Numbered from the stretch's first letter, positions 42,266 to 51,210 are shown. The stretch is DNA of 64,000 nucleotides from Actibacterium sp. 188UL27-1 (GCF_016901225.1 NZ_JAFEUL010000001.1:238773-302772); one strand, 5' to 3'. The notes: generated from the sequence alone by a model not told the origin. A program made the numbers and translations.

Positions 42266-42850
42266 ATGCGATACAGCATTTTTGCTTCTGTTCAGCCCGG
42301 CCCAGGCCGATATTCCCAGACCTGATACGCTTCAGGATACATCAGGTCATCTTTTGGATGCGGTCCGGGCCACGGGCGCGCCTAATGCTGTCATGAAAGA
42401 TGACAGCGTTGTGGCCGACCCCGCCACCGCGGACGGGCTGGTGTACCACCAGAACAACCTGCATCGCACCTTGCAAGGGGCCACCGATGATGCAGAGCGG
42501 CAGGACGTGCTCGACTCCTTCATCTCGGTCCTTTCCGGTAAAATGGGCGACCTCAACGAACTAGCGCCCGAACATGTCATGCCGGTCTCTGTTTCCTCAC
42601 GCTGGACGGGTATTACGAGAATGCCGTGATGCTGCACAGCGCCTTGTGGGAGCGGATCGAGGCGCAGATTGGCCCCGTCGCGGTCAGTGTACTGGCCTGC
42701 GATCTTGTCGTGGTGGTGCTGCGGGACACCGCAGATCTTATCGCCGTCATGACGGACATTCGGGATCAGGTGTTGGCCGAAAGCGCCTATGTAAGGTCCG
42801 AACGACGGTTCACATGCCAAGACGGCGCCTGGTCCCAACTCGCCCCGTGA
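42266..42850 (+). pseudogene. DUF1444 (YtpQ)-like gene, deleted and frameshifted
   Basis: The ATG at 42266 starts a signal-peptide-like stretch that changes frame at about 42280 (LLLFSPAQADIPRPD). The frame then runs through NLHRTLQGATDDAERQDVLDSF and ELAPEHVMPV, where DUF1444 proteins continue for ~100 residues. Here it jumps into another frame near 42590 and resumes as LDGYYENAVMLHSALWERIEAQIGPVAVSV..DLVVV, the family's C-terminal domain. One large internal deletion plus shifts make it non-functional. Confidence 0.65.
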
Positions 42851-42869
42851 CAGGCCCGTGACAGGCATA

Positions 42870-42888
42870 CGCGGGCAAACGGCCCGCG
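42870..42888. terminator. Possible bidirectional hairpin between converging genes
   Basis: CGCGGGC (42870-42876) pairs with GCCCGCG (42882-42888) across a 5-base loop, between the decayed DUF1444 gene and the converging small secreted-protein gene. There is no clear U-tract, so termination is uncertain. A directly repeated CCCGTGACAGG lies just upstream. Confidence 0.35.
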
Positions 42889-42911
42889 CCACGCTTGGTT
42901 CGTCAGACGCT

Positions 42912-43274
42912 TTAGCTTTGGGGGAGTGTGTAGGCCACGGGTGTGCTGGTCCAACCATCAGGCAGGGTGCGCGCCTCGATCATCACCTCGGTCAGGCCAT
43001 CGGGGATGGCTATACCGCTCAGGCTGCGGGTAAACGGCTGCTCGTTCACATGGGGGTGGGCCAGAACACGCGTGCCCAGCACCGTGCCGTCTGGTGCCAT
43101 CACGCGCCACCCATCCGCATAGTCGTCCCAACCTGTATCGCCGTGGCTCAGTGTCACGGAAAAGGACCAGTCCGATCCCGACCTCTGGGCCTCGACCTTT
43201 TCGATCACGGCTGGATCCGCCGCCAGCGGCCCGGCAAGGGCAAGCACCGCGAGGGTGGCAACAAAACGTGTCAT
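42912..43274 (-). CDS. Small secreted protein of unknown function
   Basis: 120 residues from the ATG at 43274. A signal peptide (MTRFVATLAVLALAGPLAADP) is followed by a ~95-residue beta-rich domain (WSFSVTLSHGDTGWDDYADGWRVM, GTRVLAHPHVNEQPFTRSLSGI, TEVMIEARTLPDGW). The HPHVNEQPF segment looks like a family core, but the family is not recognised by name. The in-frame upstream extension lies before the ribosome site. Confidence 0.8.
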   Translation of the reverse strand: MTRFVATLAVLALAGPLAADPAVIEKVEAQRSGSDWSFSVTLSHGDTGWDDYADGWRVMAPDGTVLGTRVLAHPHVNEQPFTRSLSGIAIPDGLTEVMIEARTLPDGWTSTPVAYTLPQS

Positions 43275-43327
43275 GGCAAACTCCTTGTCTTTCGGTTGAC
43301 CTAGCATCGTCTGGTCGGTTCCATTGA

Positions 43328-44038
43328 TCACCGTTTCGTGGGCATATGCTCGCCCAGCAGGATCGCGCGGGGGATCGAGGCGAATTCCCGGCTCCACAGC
43401 AACCAGATCGTGACCGCCGTGCCTACCAGCAAGGGCACCGGCCCGACCAGCCAGGCAAGCGACGCCAACGCAAAATAGATCGATCGCAAGCCGCGGTTGA
43501 AATTCAGCGCCGCACGGATGTTCAACTCTGCCGCCTGTGCCGCGCGCGGCTGCGCTGTCGGATCGTTGGCCTCGTTAGGCACTGCTGACATCACGACGGC
43601 GCAATAGCCGAACAACCGGTTCGACCAGACGAATTTCAAAAATGCATTGGTTAGGCACAGCCCCACCAATCCCAGTTTCAATTGCCAGATCAGCGCCGGA
43701 AACTCCCCCTCCGCCAGTTCCATCGCCACGCCTTGCAGCGGCGCGGTGTTCCCGGCCAGCGCCAATAGCCCGCCCAGCCCGATCAGGCTGCTGGATGCGA
43801 AAAAGGCCGTGCCCTGGCGCAGGCTGGCCAAGATTTGCGCGTCAAAGATCCGTGGTTCACGCGTGACGAAAGCTTTCATCCAGTCGCGCCGATAGTCCGA
43901 CATCAGCGCCGTGACCGAGGGGCGCTGCTCCGCCGGATGCTCGATCCGCCAGCCGATCAGGTTCCAGGTCAGGATGAACAAGGCCACCGCCGTGGCATCG
44001 AACATGGTCAAAAGGCTCAAACGATCTGCTAATGTCAT
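43328..44038 (-). CDS. DUF599 family membrane protein
   Basis: 236 residues from the ATG at 44038 with four helices: ATAVALFILTWNLIGWRIEHP, TAFFASSSLIGLGGLLALAG, LIWQLKLGLVGLCLTNAFLKFVWSNRLFGY and IYFALASLAWLVGPVPLLVGTAVTIWLLW. The RRDWMKAFVTREPRIFDAQ loop and FxWSxRxFGY motif are DUF599. Function unknown. Divergent from glcD. Confidence 0.92.
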   Translation of the reverse strand: MTLADRLSLLTMFDATAVALFILTWNLIGWRIEHPAEQRPSVTALMSDYRRDWMKAFVTREPRIFDAQILASLRQGTAFFASSSLIGLGGLLALAGNTAPLQGVAMELAEGEFPALIWQLKLGLVGLCLTNAFLKFVWSNRLFGYCAVVMSAVPNEANDPTAQPRAAQAAELNIRAALNFNRGLRSIYFALASLAWLVGPVPLLVGTAVTIWLLWSREFASIPRAILLGEHMPTKR

Positions 44039-44125
44039 GGCGCGACAATAACGGCGCGGCCAAGACTTGCCAGATGGCAAAATTGGTTATATTAAATTAC
44101 CAATTCACCGTGAAGGGAGATGTTG

Positions 44126-45574
44126 ATGGAAATGCCGGTGCCCGACCCGACCGTGGTCGCCAAGAAATCGCAGATCGTCTCCCTTTTGAAAAAGGTTCTG
44201 CCGGCCGATGCCGTGATCGCGGATGAGGCCGAGACGCGGGCCTATGAATGCGACGCGCTGACCGCCTATCGCTGCCCGCCCTTGGCCGTGGTCCTGCCCG
44301 CCAGCACCGAAGAGGTCGCAGAGGTCCTGAAAATCTGCCACCGGGAAGGGGTGCCGGTGGTGCCGCGCGGGTCTGGCACCTCGCTGGCCGGGGGTGCACT
44401 GCCAACCGCTGACAGCGTGATACTCGGTGTCGCGCGCATGAATGACGTGCTGGAAACCGATTACGACAACCGCTTCATCCGCGTGCAGACCGGTCGCACC
44501 AACCTCAGCGTGACCGGCGCGGTGGAGGAGGACGGGTTCTTTTACGCCCCCGACCCGTCCAGCCAGTTGGCCTGCGCGATTGCGGGCAACATCGCCATGA
44601 ATTCCGGCGGGGCCCATTGCCTGAAATATGGCGTCACCACCAACAACCTGATGGGCGTCAAACTGGTCCTGATGGATGGCACCATCACCGAAATTGGCGG
44701 CGCCCACCTGGATGCGCCGGGCTATGATCTGCTGGGCCTGATCTGCGGGAGCGAAGGCCAACTTGGTGTCGTGACGGAGGCGACGCTCCGTATCCTGCCC
44801 AAGCCCGAAGGCGCGCGACCTGTTCTGATGGGCTTTGACGACAGCGAAGTGGCGGGCGCCTGCGTCGCCGACATCATCAAGGCCGGTGTCCTGCCCGTTG
44901 CCATCGAATTCATGGACAAGCTCTGCATCCAGACATCGGAAAACTTTGCCCAGGCAGGGTATCCCGACTGCGAGGCGCTGTTGATCGTGGAGGTCGAGGG
45001 GTCGGAGGCCGAGATTGACGAACAGCTCGGCGTCATCCTCCAGATCGCGCGCAAGCACGATCCGGTCGAGCTGCGCGAAAGCACCTCGCCCGAGGAAAGC
45101 GCCAAGATCTGGCTGGGCCGCAAATCCGCGTTCGGCGCGATCGGCCAGATTGCCGATTACATGTGCCTTGATGGCACGATCCCTGTCTCAAGCCTGCCCC
45201 ATGTGCTGCGCCGCATTGGTGAATTGTCCACGGAATACGGGCTGCAGGTCGGCAATGTCTTCCATGCAGGCGACGGCAATATGCACCCGTTGATCCTGTT
45301 TGACGCGAACAAGCCCGGCGATCTGGAAAAATGCGAGGCCCTCGGCGCCGATATCCTGCGGCTTTGTGTCGAGGTTGGCGGCTGCCTGACAGGCGAACAC
45401 GGCGTCGGCATCGAAAAACGTGACCTGATGCATGACCAGTTTGACCCTGTGGATATGGAGCTTCAGATGCGGGTCAAGGACGTGTTCGACCCGGCCTGGC
45501 TGCTGAACCCGGCCAAGGTCTTTCCGCTCGCCACAACGGCCCCGCGCCGCGACGGCAACGCCCGGGCCGCCTGA
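44126..45574 (+). CDS. glcD: Glycolate oxidase subunit GlcD
   Basis: 482 residues from the ATG at 44126, spaced correctly from AGGGAG; the ATG at 44120 overlaps that site. FAD-binding domain: PPLAVVLPASTEEVAEVLKIC, VVPRGSGTSLAGGALP (~78-93), DPSSQLACAIAGNIAMNSGGAHCLKYG, GSEGQLGVVTEATLRILP. C-terminal cap: VFHAGDGNMHPLILFD and GGCLTGEHGVGIEK. It oxidises glycolate to glyoxylate together with GlcE and GlcF, part of photorespiratory-type two-carbon metabolism. Confidence 0.96.
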   Translation: MEMPVPDPTVVAKKSQIVSLLKKVLPADAVIADEAETRAYECDALTAYRCPPLAVVLPASTEEVAEVLKICHREGVPVVPRGSGTSLAGGALPTADSVILGVARMNDVLETDYDNRFIRVQTGRTNLSVTGAVEEDGFFYAPDPSSQLACAIAGNIAMNSGGAHCLKYGVTTNNLMGVKLVLMDGTITEIGGAHLDAPGYDLLGLICGSEGQLGVVTEATLRILPKPEGARPVLMGFDDSEVAGACVADIIKAGVLPVAIEFMDKLCIQTSENFAQAGYPDCEALLIVEVEGSEAEIDEQLGVILQIARKHDPVELRESTSPEESAKIWLGRKSAFGAIGQIADYMCLDGTIPVSSLPHVLRRIGELSTEYGLQVGNVFHAGDGNMHPLILFDANKPGDLEKCEALGADILRLCVEVGGCLTGEHGVGIEKRDLMHDQFDPVDMELQMRVKDVFDPAWLLNPAKVFPLATTAPRRDGNARAA

Positions 45575-45601
45575 TCCAAACCAGAATTGACGGAGGCGCC
45601 C

Positions 45602-46750
45602 GTGCTGGCACCGGAAACAGAGGCCGAACTGGCCGCCATTGTCACGGCTGCAACCGGTCCCTTGCGCGTGGTGGGGGGCGGCACACAGCCCATCGGCGCC
45701 CCTGTGACGGGGGAACTTCTGTCGACCGCCCAACTGACAGGCATCTCGCTCTATGAATCCGGCGCGCTGACCATCGTTGCCCAGGCGGGCACGCCGCTGG
45801 AGGATATCACCGCCGCGCTGGACGGCGAAAACCAGCGCCTGCCGTTCGAGCCGATGGATTATCGCCCCCTTCTGGGCACTGGCACCACGCCCGCCCCCGG
45901 GGGCACCGGCCAGCCCACCATCGGCGGCACGGTCGCCGCCAATGCATCTGGCCCCCGCCGCATCCAGGCGGGCGCCTGCCGCGACAGCCTCATCGGCGTG
46001 CGCTTTGTGGATGGCAGCGGCGACATCATCAAAAATGGTGGCCGCGTCATGAAAAACGTCACCGGCTATGACCTAGTCAAACTGATGGCAGGCAGCCGCG
46101 GCACATTGGGGATCCTGACAGAGGTGGCGTTCAAGGTGCTCCCCGGGATCGCCGCCTCGGCCACGCTCCGCGCCACGGGCCTTAAGGATGCCCAAGCCAT
46201 TGCCCTTTTGTCCAAGGCTTTGGGCTCCCCGTTCGAAGTGTCCGGCGCGGCCCATGACGCCACCGGCCCGGACCCCGTCACCCTGATCCGGTTGGAAGGG
46301 TTCGACGCCTCTGTCGCCTACCGCACCGAACAGCTGACCAAGCTGCTCTCCCCCCTGGCCGATATCACCGTCGACACGGGTCTCACCAGGGTCGCCTATA
46401 CCTGGCGATCCATTCGCGATGCGGTTCCCCTGGCCGATCGTGATGGCGATGTCTGGCGCATCTCCGTCAAACCCAGCGACGGGCCGCAGGTCGCGGTGCG
46501 CCTGGGCCCCGTGCCGCGGCTTTACGATTGGGGCGGCGGCCTGGTTTCGGTTCTGGTGGCGCCCGGCAGCGATGTCCGCACCAAGCTGCAAGGTCTTTCC
46601 GGCCACGCGACCCTGATCCGCGCCTCGGACGCGACCCGTGCCGTCATTCCGCCGTTCCACCCGGAGCCTGCGGCCATCGCCCAGCTTTCCCAAGGGCTGC
46701 GCCAGCAATTCGACCCGCGCCAGATCCTCAATCCCGGCCTCATGGCATGA
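45602..46750 (+). CDS. glcE: Glycolate oxidase subunit GlcE
   Basis: 382 residues from the GTG at 45602, six bases behind GGAGG; the in-frame TTG at 45587 precedes the site. FAD-binding half: GPLRVVGGGTQPIG, GTPLEDITAALDGENQRLPFEPMDYRPLLG, TIGGTVAANASGPRRIQAGACRDSLIGVRFVDGSG, KNVTGYDLVKLMAGSRGTLGILTEV. The C-terminal cap domain is reduced, as in GlcE. Its stop overlaps the start of the unknown third gene. Confidence 0.95.
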   Translation: MLAPETEAELAAIVTAATGPLRVVGGGTQPIGAPVTGELLSTAQLTGISLYESGALTIVAQAGTPLEDITAALDGENQRLPFEPMDYRPLLGTGTTPAPGGTGQPTIGGTVAANASGPRRIQAGACRDSLIGVRFVDGSGDIIKNGGRVMKNVTGYDLVKLMAGSRGTLGILTEVAFKVLPGIAASATLRATGLKDAQAIALLSKALGSPFEVSGAAHDATGPDPVTLIRLEGFDASVAYRTEQLTKLLSPLADITVDTGLTRVAYTWRSIRDAVPLADRDGDVWRISVKPSDGPQVAVRLGPVPRLYDWGGGLVSVLVAPGSDVRTKLQGLSGHATLIRASDATRAVIPPFHPEPAAIAQLSQGLRQQFDPRQILNPGLMA

Positions 46751-47586
46751 CCGATTCCTACGACCTTGTCGCGCTGGCAATTCCGGCCACGATCCAGGAC
46801 CTGGTCCAACGGTTCTGGTCCCGGTTTTCAGACGATGCCGACCGCTTTGACACGGCCATTTCAACCGGCAAGCCCGCGGATGCGATCCCAAACATGGAAA
46901 CGCTCGCCGATATCTCTTCGGATCTGATGTGGGAATTTGGCCCCTCCGACCGCGGCCATGCCTTGATCGTCACCGCCGAATGGCGCGATGACCTGCGCCC
47001 CCTGGCCCGCGCCGTTGTGGCCACCGCACCGATCCTTGACCCGGCAGAGGCGGTCCCGCCTTGCATCGACGACCTGAAAGGCCAGCGCCCGGTCCAGCCG
47101 CGCGCCCAGCTCGATTCCGACGGGGCGTGGGCGATGCTCCAGCCCGAGGGGTTTGACGAACGTCATCCGCGCGCCGATCTCATCGCCTGTGCGACGCAAG
47201 ACACCGTCCTTGCGCAGGACATGCTGGTGCATGGGCGCTTTGCCTCCGTCACCCATAGCCGCCACGGCGGATGGTTTTTGGGTCTGCGCCTGCCCAATGC
47301 CGGGCCCGGGCCTCTGGCTGTGGAAGATCGCAACAAGATCGAGGATATGATCCAAACCGCCCGCGCTGGTGCCGATCTTGGCGTGGTTGTGGGCAGCGGA
47401 ACCGGCGAACACGCCGCCCATATCGATGTCGCCATGACCGATGTGGGGCAGGGGCTGGCCCTTCTTTTGCCGCAACACGGGGCCCTTCCGCGCGCAGACG
47501 ATATCGAGGTTCTCTTTCTTGATAACGGTCTCAATGACCTGCGCATGACACTGACTGAGGCCGCACGGCTCGGTCAGGTCCATTGA
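46747..47586 (+). CDS. Unknown protein encoded between glcE and glcF
   Basis: 279 residues, starting at the ATG that overlaps the glcE stop by 4 bases. No signal peptide or membrane helix. It shows alternating helix/strand character, with HALIVTAEWRDDLRPLARAVVA, GAWAMLQPEGFDERHPRADLIACATQD, GGWFLGLRLPNAGPGPL and ADIEVLFLD-like segments (actual DDIEVLFLDNG). A central GxGTGEHAAH loop resembles a nucleotide or metal loop, but no family is recognised. Tight coupling to glcE and 24 bases to glcF suggest a role in glycolate oxidase assembly or regulation. Confidence 0.72.
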   Translation: MTDSYDLVALAIPATIQDLVQRFWSRFSDDADRFDTAISTGKPADAIPNMETLADISSDLMWEFGPSDRGHALIVTAEWRDDLRPLARAVVATAPILDPAEAVPPCIDDLKGQRPVQPRAQLDSDGAWAMLQPEGFDERHPRADLIACATQDTVLAQDMLVHGRFASVTHSRHGGWFLGLRLPNAGPGPLAVEDRNKIEDMIQTARAGADLGVVVGSGTGEHAAHIDVAMTDVGQGLALLLPQHGALPRADDIEVLFLDNGLNDLRMTLTEAARLGQVH

Positions 47587-47610
47587 CCCAGGTGAGATAA
47601 GGAAACGTTC

Positions 47611-48930
47611 ATGCAAACGACCTTCACCCCCGACCAGCTTAACGATCCCGGGACCGCCCGCGCGAACGAAATCTTGCGCACCTGCGTCCATTGCGGGTTC
47701 TGCACGGCCACTTGCCCCACCTATCAGGTGCTGGGCGATGAATTGGATAGCCCAAGGGGCCGCATCTACCTTATCAAGGATATGCTGGAGAAAGGTCGCC
47801 CCGCCGATGAGAAAACGGTCAAACATATCGACCGGTGCCTCAGTTGCCTGGCCTGCATGACGACCTGCCCATCGGGCGTGCATTACATGCATCTGGTCGA
47901 CCATGCGCGCGACTATATCGAGCAGACCTATAAACGGCCCTGGTCCGACCGTGCCCTGCGCTGGGTCCTGGCCCGCATCCTGCCCTATCCAATGCGGTTC
48001 CGCGTGGCGCTCCTGCTGGCCAAGATCGGGCGCCCCTTCGCACCCCTGATGCCCGATCCCCGCCTGCGTGCGATGCTGGAAATGGCACCCAAGCAGATCC
48101 CGCCTGTCAGCCGCAATGACGACCCGCAAACCTTTGCGCCCCAGCACCCCCGCAAGAAGCGCGTGGCGCTGATGACCGGCTGCGCGCAAAAGGCCCTGAA
48201 CACCGATATCAATGATGCCACCATCCGCCTGCTGACCCGATTAGGGTGCGAGGTCGTCGTGGCCGAAGGCGCGGGATGTTGCGGTGCGCTCACCCATCAC
48301 ATGGGCAAGACCGCCGAAAGCCACGCGACAGCGGCCAAAAACATCAAAGCCTGGCATGCGGAGATGCAGGACGACGGCCTTGATGCGATCGTCATCAACA
48401 CGTCTGGTTGCGGCACCACGGTCAAGGATTACGGTCATATGTTCCGCAATGATCCCCTGGCTGATCAAGCCGCCGCCGTTGCTGCTATCGCCTGTGATAT
48501 CTCCGAACTGCTGATCAAGCTTGACCTGCCGGAAGGCACCCCGAAACAGACAAAGGTTGCCTACCATGCGGCCTGCTCCCTGCAGCACGGCCAGCAGATC
48601 AAGACCTTCCCGAAGGACCTGCTGAAAAAAACCGGGTTCCAGGTGGTCGAACCCGCCGACAGCCATCTGTGCTGCGGCTCCGCGGGCACCTATAACCTGA
48701 TGCAGCCCGAAATCTCCAAACAGCTCAAGGATCGCAAGGTCCGCTCGTTAGAGGCGAAACAGCCCGATATCATCGCCGCCGGCAATATCGGCTGCATGAT
48801 GCAGATCGGCAGCGGCACCGATATCCCCATCGTCCACACGGTTGAACTGCTCGACTGGGCCACGGGCGGCCCCGTCCCGCCTGCGATCGCGGCTGAACCG
48901 GGCCTGTCCGGGATTCCCGTCTTGCGCTGA
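47611..48930 (+). CDS. glcF: Glycolate oxidase iron-sulfur subunit GlcF
   Basis: 439 residues. Two 4Fe-4S motifs: CVHCGFCTATCP (Cys25, 28, 31, 35) and CLSCLACMTTCP (Cys76, 79, 82, 86). Two CCG domains follow: GCCGALTHHMG (~228) and CCGSAGTYNLMQPE (~350), with NTSGCGTTVKDYGH and YHAACSLQHGQQI. It passes electrons from GlcDE to the quinone pool. RBS GATAAGGAAA precedes the ATG. Confidence 0.96.
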   Translation: MQTTFTPDQLNDPGTARANEILRTCVHCGFCTATCPTYQVLGDELDSPRGRIYLIKDMLEKGRPADEKTVKHIDRCLSCLACMTTCPSGVHYMHLVDHARDYIEQTYKRPWSDRALRWVLARILPYPMRFRVALLLAKIGRPFAPLMPDPRLRAMLEMAPKQIPPVSRNDDPQTFAPQHPRKKRVALMTGCAQKALNTDINDATIRLLTRLGCEVVVAEGAGCCGALTHHMGKTAESHATAAKNIKAWHAEMQDDGLDAIVINTSGCGTTVKDYGHMFRNDPLADQAAAVAAIACDISELLIKLDLPEGTPKQTKVAYHAACSLQHGQQIKTFPKDLLKKTGFQVVEPADSHLCCGSAGTYNLMQPEISKQLKDRKVRSLEAKQPDIIAAGNIGCMMQIGSGTDIPIVHTVELLDWATGGPVPPAIAAEPGLSGIPVLR

Positions 48931-49050
48931 CGGGCCGCTTCAACTTACCTCCCGAGACATGTTCCACTGGGGGTATTGGCCATCCCATCGCCACAGTTTT
49001 GCCGCTTCCCGCTGCTAGTTCGGCCACAGGCTGAATTTGGGGGTGCCAGC

Positions 49051-49884
49051 ATGCGCGGTCTGTCTCTTTTCGCAAGTGCTTTGACCGTCTGTGCGTCATT
49101 GCTTGCCCCGGCCATCGCCGAAGAAAAGTCCAGTGCGCTCCGTAGCTTAACCACCGGTGACGAAACCAAGGGCTGGGAAGGCGTTGGCCGCCTGAACCTG
49201 GGCCATACCGGGTTTTGCACCGGCGCGCTGATTGCTGAAAACCTGGTCCTTACGGCGGCTCATTGCCTTTACGACAAGGCGACGGGCAAACGAATCGCAA
49301 CGGAGGAGATCGAGTTTCTGGCCGGGTGGCGCAATGGCCGGGCTGAGGCCTATCGCGGGGTCCGCCGCGCCGTTCTACACCCGTCCTATTCATTCGGCGC
49401 TTCCGCCGACATGTCGCGCGTCGCAAATGACCTGGCCCTGCTGGAACTGGATCAGCCGATCCGCACCCACAGGGTCAGCCCGTTCGAGACCGCCGATAAC
49501 CTGAAACGCGGGGATGTCGTCGGTGTCGTCTCCTATGCCAAGGACCGGTCAGAGGCGCCTTCCATCCAGGAAACGTGCCACGTCCTACGCCAGCAGAGCG
49601 GGGTGGTGATGCTCTCCTGCTCGGTCGATTTCGGCGCGTCGGGCGCACCGATCTTTATCCTTGGTGCCGTGCCGTCCATCGCCTCGGTCGTCTCTGCCAA
49701 GGCAGAGATGGACGGACAGCAGGTGGCCCTCGCCGCCAACCTGCGCAATCGGCTGGCCGTCCTACATGACGAAATGGCCAAGGCAGCACCTCCGGCCCAG
49801 ATCAGCGACCGGACCGGCACGGCCCTGACCGCGCGGCGCACCACCAATAATCGTCAGACCACGGCAAAATTCGTGCGGCCTTGA
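49051..49884 (+). CDS. Secreted trypsin-like serine protease
   Basis: 277 residues from the ATG at 49051. Signal peptide 1-23 (ending APAIA|EE). The S1 catalytic triad is visible: His71 in VLTAAHCL, Asp127 in ANDLALLEL, Ser197 in DFGASGAPI (the usual GDSGGP is relaxed to GASGAP). Paired cysteines C56/C72 and C176/C190 suit a periplasmic fold. The C-terminal ~45 residues are a polar tail. Stands alone between glcF and hsp20. Confidence 0.9.
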   Translation: MRGLSLFASALTVCASLLAPAIAEEKSSALRSLTTGDETKGWEGVGRLNLGHTGFCTGALIAENLVLTAAHCLYDKATGKRIATEEIEFLAGWRNGRAEAYRGVRRAVLHPSYSFGASADMSRVANDLALLELDQPIRTHRVSPFETADNLKRGDVVGVVSYAKDRSEAPSIQETCHVLRQQSGVVMLSCSVDFGASGAPIFILGAVPSIASVVSAKAEMDGQQVALAANLRNRLAVLHDEMAKAAPPAQISDRTGTALTARRTTNNRQTTAKFVRP

Positions 49885-49966
49885 CAGGCAGCCCCTGCTG
49901 AAAATCACGCGATTTTAATGCGTTAGCGGGCTGGTTATGTCCGCTTTCCAAACGGGGCACAGACCT

Positions 49967-49994
49967 CTTGAAAGCCGCCTATCACTCCCCATAT
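49967..49994 (+). promoter_or_regulatory. Heat-shock sigma-32 promoter of hsp20
   Basis: CTTGAAA (49967-49973), a 13-base spacer, then CCCCATAT (49987-49994). This matches the RpoH consensus CTTGAAA-N11-16-CCCCATWT. The predicted start is near 50002, giving a ~95-base leader before the hsp20 start codon. Confidence 0.88.
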
Positions 49995-49998
49995 CAGC

Positions 49999-50097
49999 GG
50001 TGTTCGGATGCCAATGACGGGTCCGAACACCTGAAATAGGCGCCTGTCCAATGCGAAGGCGCCCCATCGTAAACCATCGCTCAATGGAGGATGACCC
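49999..50097 (+). ncRNA. ROSE-type RNA thermometer in the hsp20 leader
   Basis: The leader holds a 5' hairpin with perfect 10-bp arms (GGTGTTCGGA 49999-50008 with TCCGAACACC 50022-50031), a middle GGCGCC/GGCGCC pairing, and a 3' hairpin at 50075-50093. In the last one CATC-G-CTC pairs with GAGGATG, leaving G79 (50079) bulged opposite the Shine-Dalgarno sequence. The paired strand contains TCGCT, the UYGCU core that defines ROSE elements. At low temperature it would mask GGAGGA; heat would open it. Confidence 0.82.
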
Positions 50098-50556
50098 ATG
50101 CGAACCTACGATTTGACCCCCCTCTACCGCGCCACTGTTGGCTTTGATCGCGTCGCCGATATGATGGACCGTGTCCTGTCGGCCGATATGGCCCAGCCCG
50201 CCTACCCGCCCTACAACATCGAAAAGACTGACGATGACAGCTACCGCATTTCCGTCGCGGTTGCCGGCTTCTCGGATGATGAACTGTCGGTCGAGGTTAA
50301 GGACGGCGCCGTCGTGATCGCCGCCAAAAAGGTCGAGGCAGAGGATACCCGCACCTACCTGCACCGTGGTATCGCAACCCGTGCGTTTGAACGCCGGTTC
50401 CAACTGGCTGACCACGTCCGCGTGACCGGTGCTGCCACCGTGGATGGTATGCTGCATATCAATCTGGTGCGCGAAGTGCCCGAAGCGCTGAAACCCCGCC
50501 AGATCGAAATCGCGAAAGGCAACAAGACCCTGGAAGCCCAGGCCGTCGACGCCTGA
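50098..50556 (+). CDS. Small heat-shock protein (Hsp20/IbpA type)
   Basis: 152 residues. The alpha-crystallin domain spans ~35-130: YPPYNIEKTDDDSYRISVAVAGFSDDELSVEVKDGAVVIAAKK, YLHRGIATRAFERRFQLADHVRVTGA, DGMLHINLVREVPEALKPRQIEI. The IbpA-like N-terminus (RTYDLTPLYRATVGFDRVADMMDRVL) is intact. ATP-independent holdase. Control by an RpoH promoter and a ROSE thermometer is visible upstream. Confidence 0.96.
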   Translation: MRTYDLTPLYRATVGFDRVADMMDRVLSADMAQPAYPPYNIEKTDDDSYRISVAVAGFSDDELSVEVKDGAVVIAAKKVEAEDTRTYLHRGIATRAFERRFQLADHVRVTGAATVDGMLHINLVREVPEALKPRQIEIAKGNKTLEAQAVDA

Positions 50557-50640
50557 ACCATCGCTTAACCGATACGGCGCGCGGTCCCCCGGGGCCGCGC
50601 GTTCTGCATGGGGCCCACTGCGCGTCAAAGATCTGCAGGC

Positions 50641-51141
50641 TCACCCCCGTTGAAGCTCTTTCAAACAGCTTGTGATGTATTTCCTGGCAGATCGGTAATG
50701 GCTGGCACCGGCTGCTTCCGCATAGCGCCCGGTTGTCCATTTGTCGTTCCCGACCATCACGGCGCCGTACAGTTCCATCTGTGACAAACCAGTGATGAAA
50801 TCGATCAGCTTGGCATGGTTTCGGCGCAGCAAGGTGACCACGCTGGCCCATGGCAGATCCGCCTGCATCTCCCGCACCGCCGCGTTATAGGCTTTCAATT
50901 CGCTCCACTTGTACCCTTCGGCGGGGATGTGAACCGTCCGCCCGGCCTGGCCATCGGCATACCATCCCAGAAACAGGGTGATCCAATGGGCGCGATGTCC
51001 GATCGTGTCCTTGATCGAGGTTTCGTCATCCGCACCCGCCAGCGCCGTCTCTTCCGAGAGATCCCCAATCAGCTGATCAAGGCGGGCAAATTCTTTATGT
51101 GTAATGGTCAGCAACTCTGACTTGGTCGTTGCGCCGGGCAT
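50641..51141 (-). CDS. ClbS/DfsB family four-helix protein (DUF1706)
   Basis: 166 residues: TTKSELLTITHKEFARLDQLI, DTIGHRAHWITLFLGWYADGQAG, EGYKWSELKAYNAAV, LLRRNHAKLIDFI, ELYG...KWTTGRYAEAAGASHYRSARKYI. This is the DinB-like four-helix DUF1706 fold with the conserved HxxHW-type segment (GHRAHW) and YKWSELKAYN. ClbS in E. coli hydrolyses the genotoxin colibactin for self-protection; most homologues outside that locus have no known substrate. Confidence 0.9.
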   Translation of the reverse strand: MPGATTKSELLTITHKEFARLDQLIGDLSEETALAGADDETSIKDTIGHRAHWITLFLGWYADGQAGRTVHIPAEGYKWSELKAYNAAVREMQADLPWASVVTLLRRNHAKLIDFITGLSQMELYGAVMVGNDKWTTGRYAEAAGASHYRSARKYITSCLKELQRG

Positions 51142-51210
51142 AATGGCCTCCTGATTATGCCCCAGACCTGCCGCATGGGCTGCGGCAGGTCTTTGATCTA
51201 TGTCATGGGT

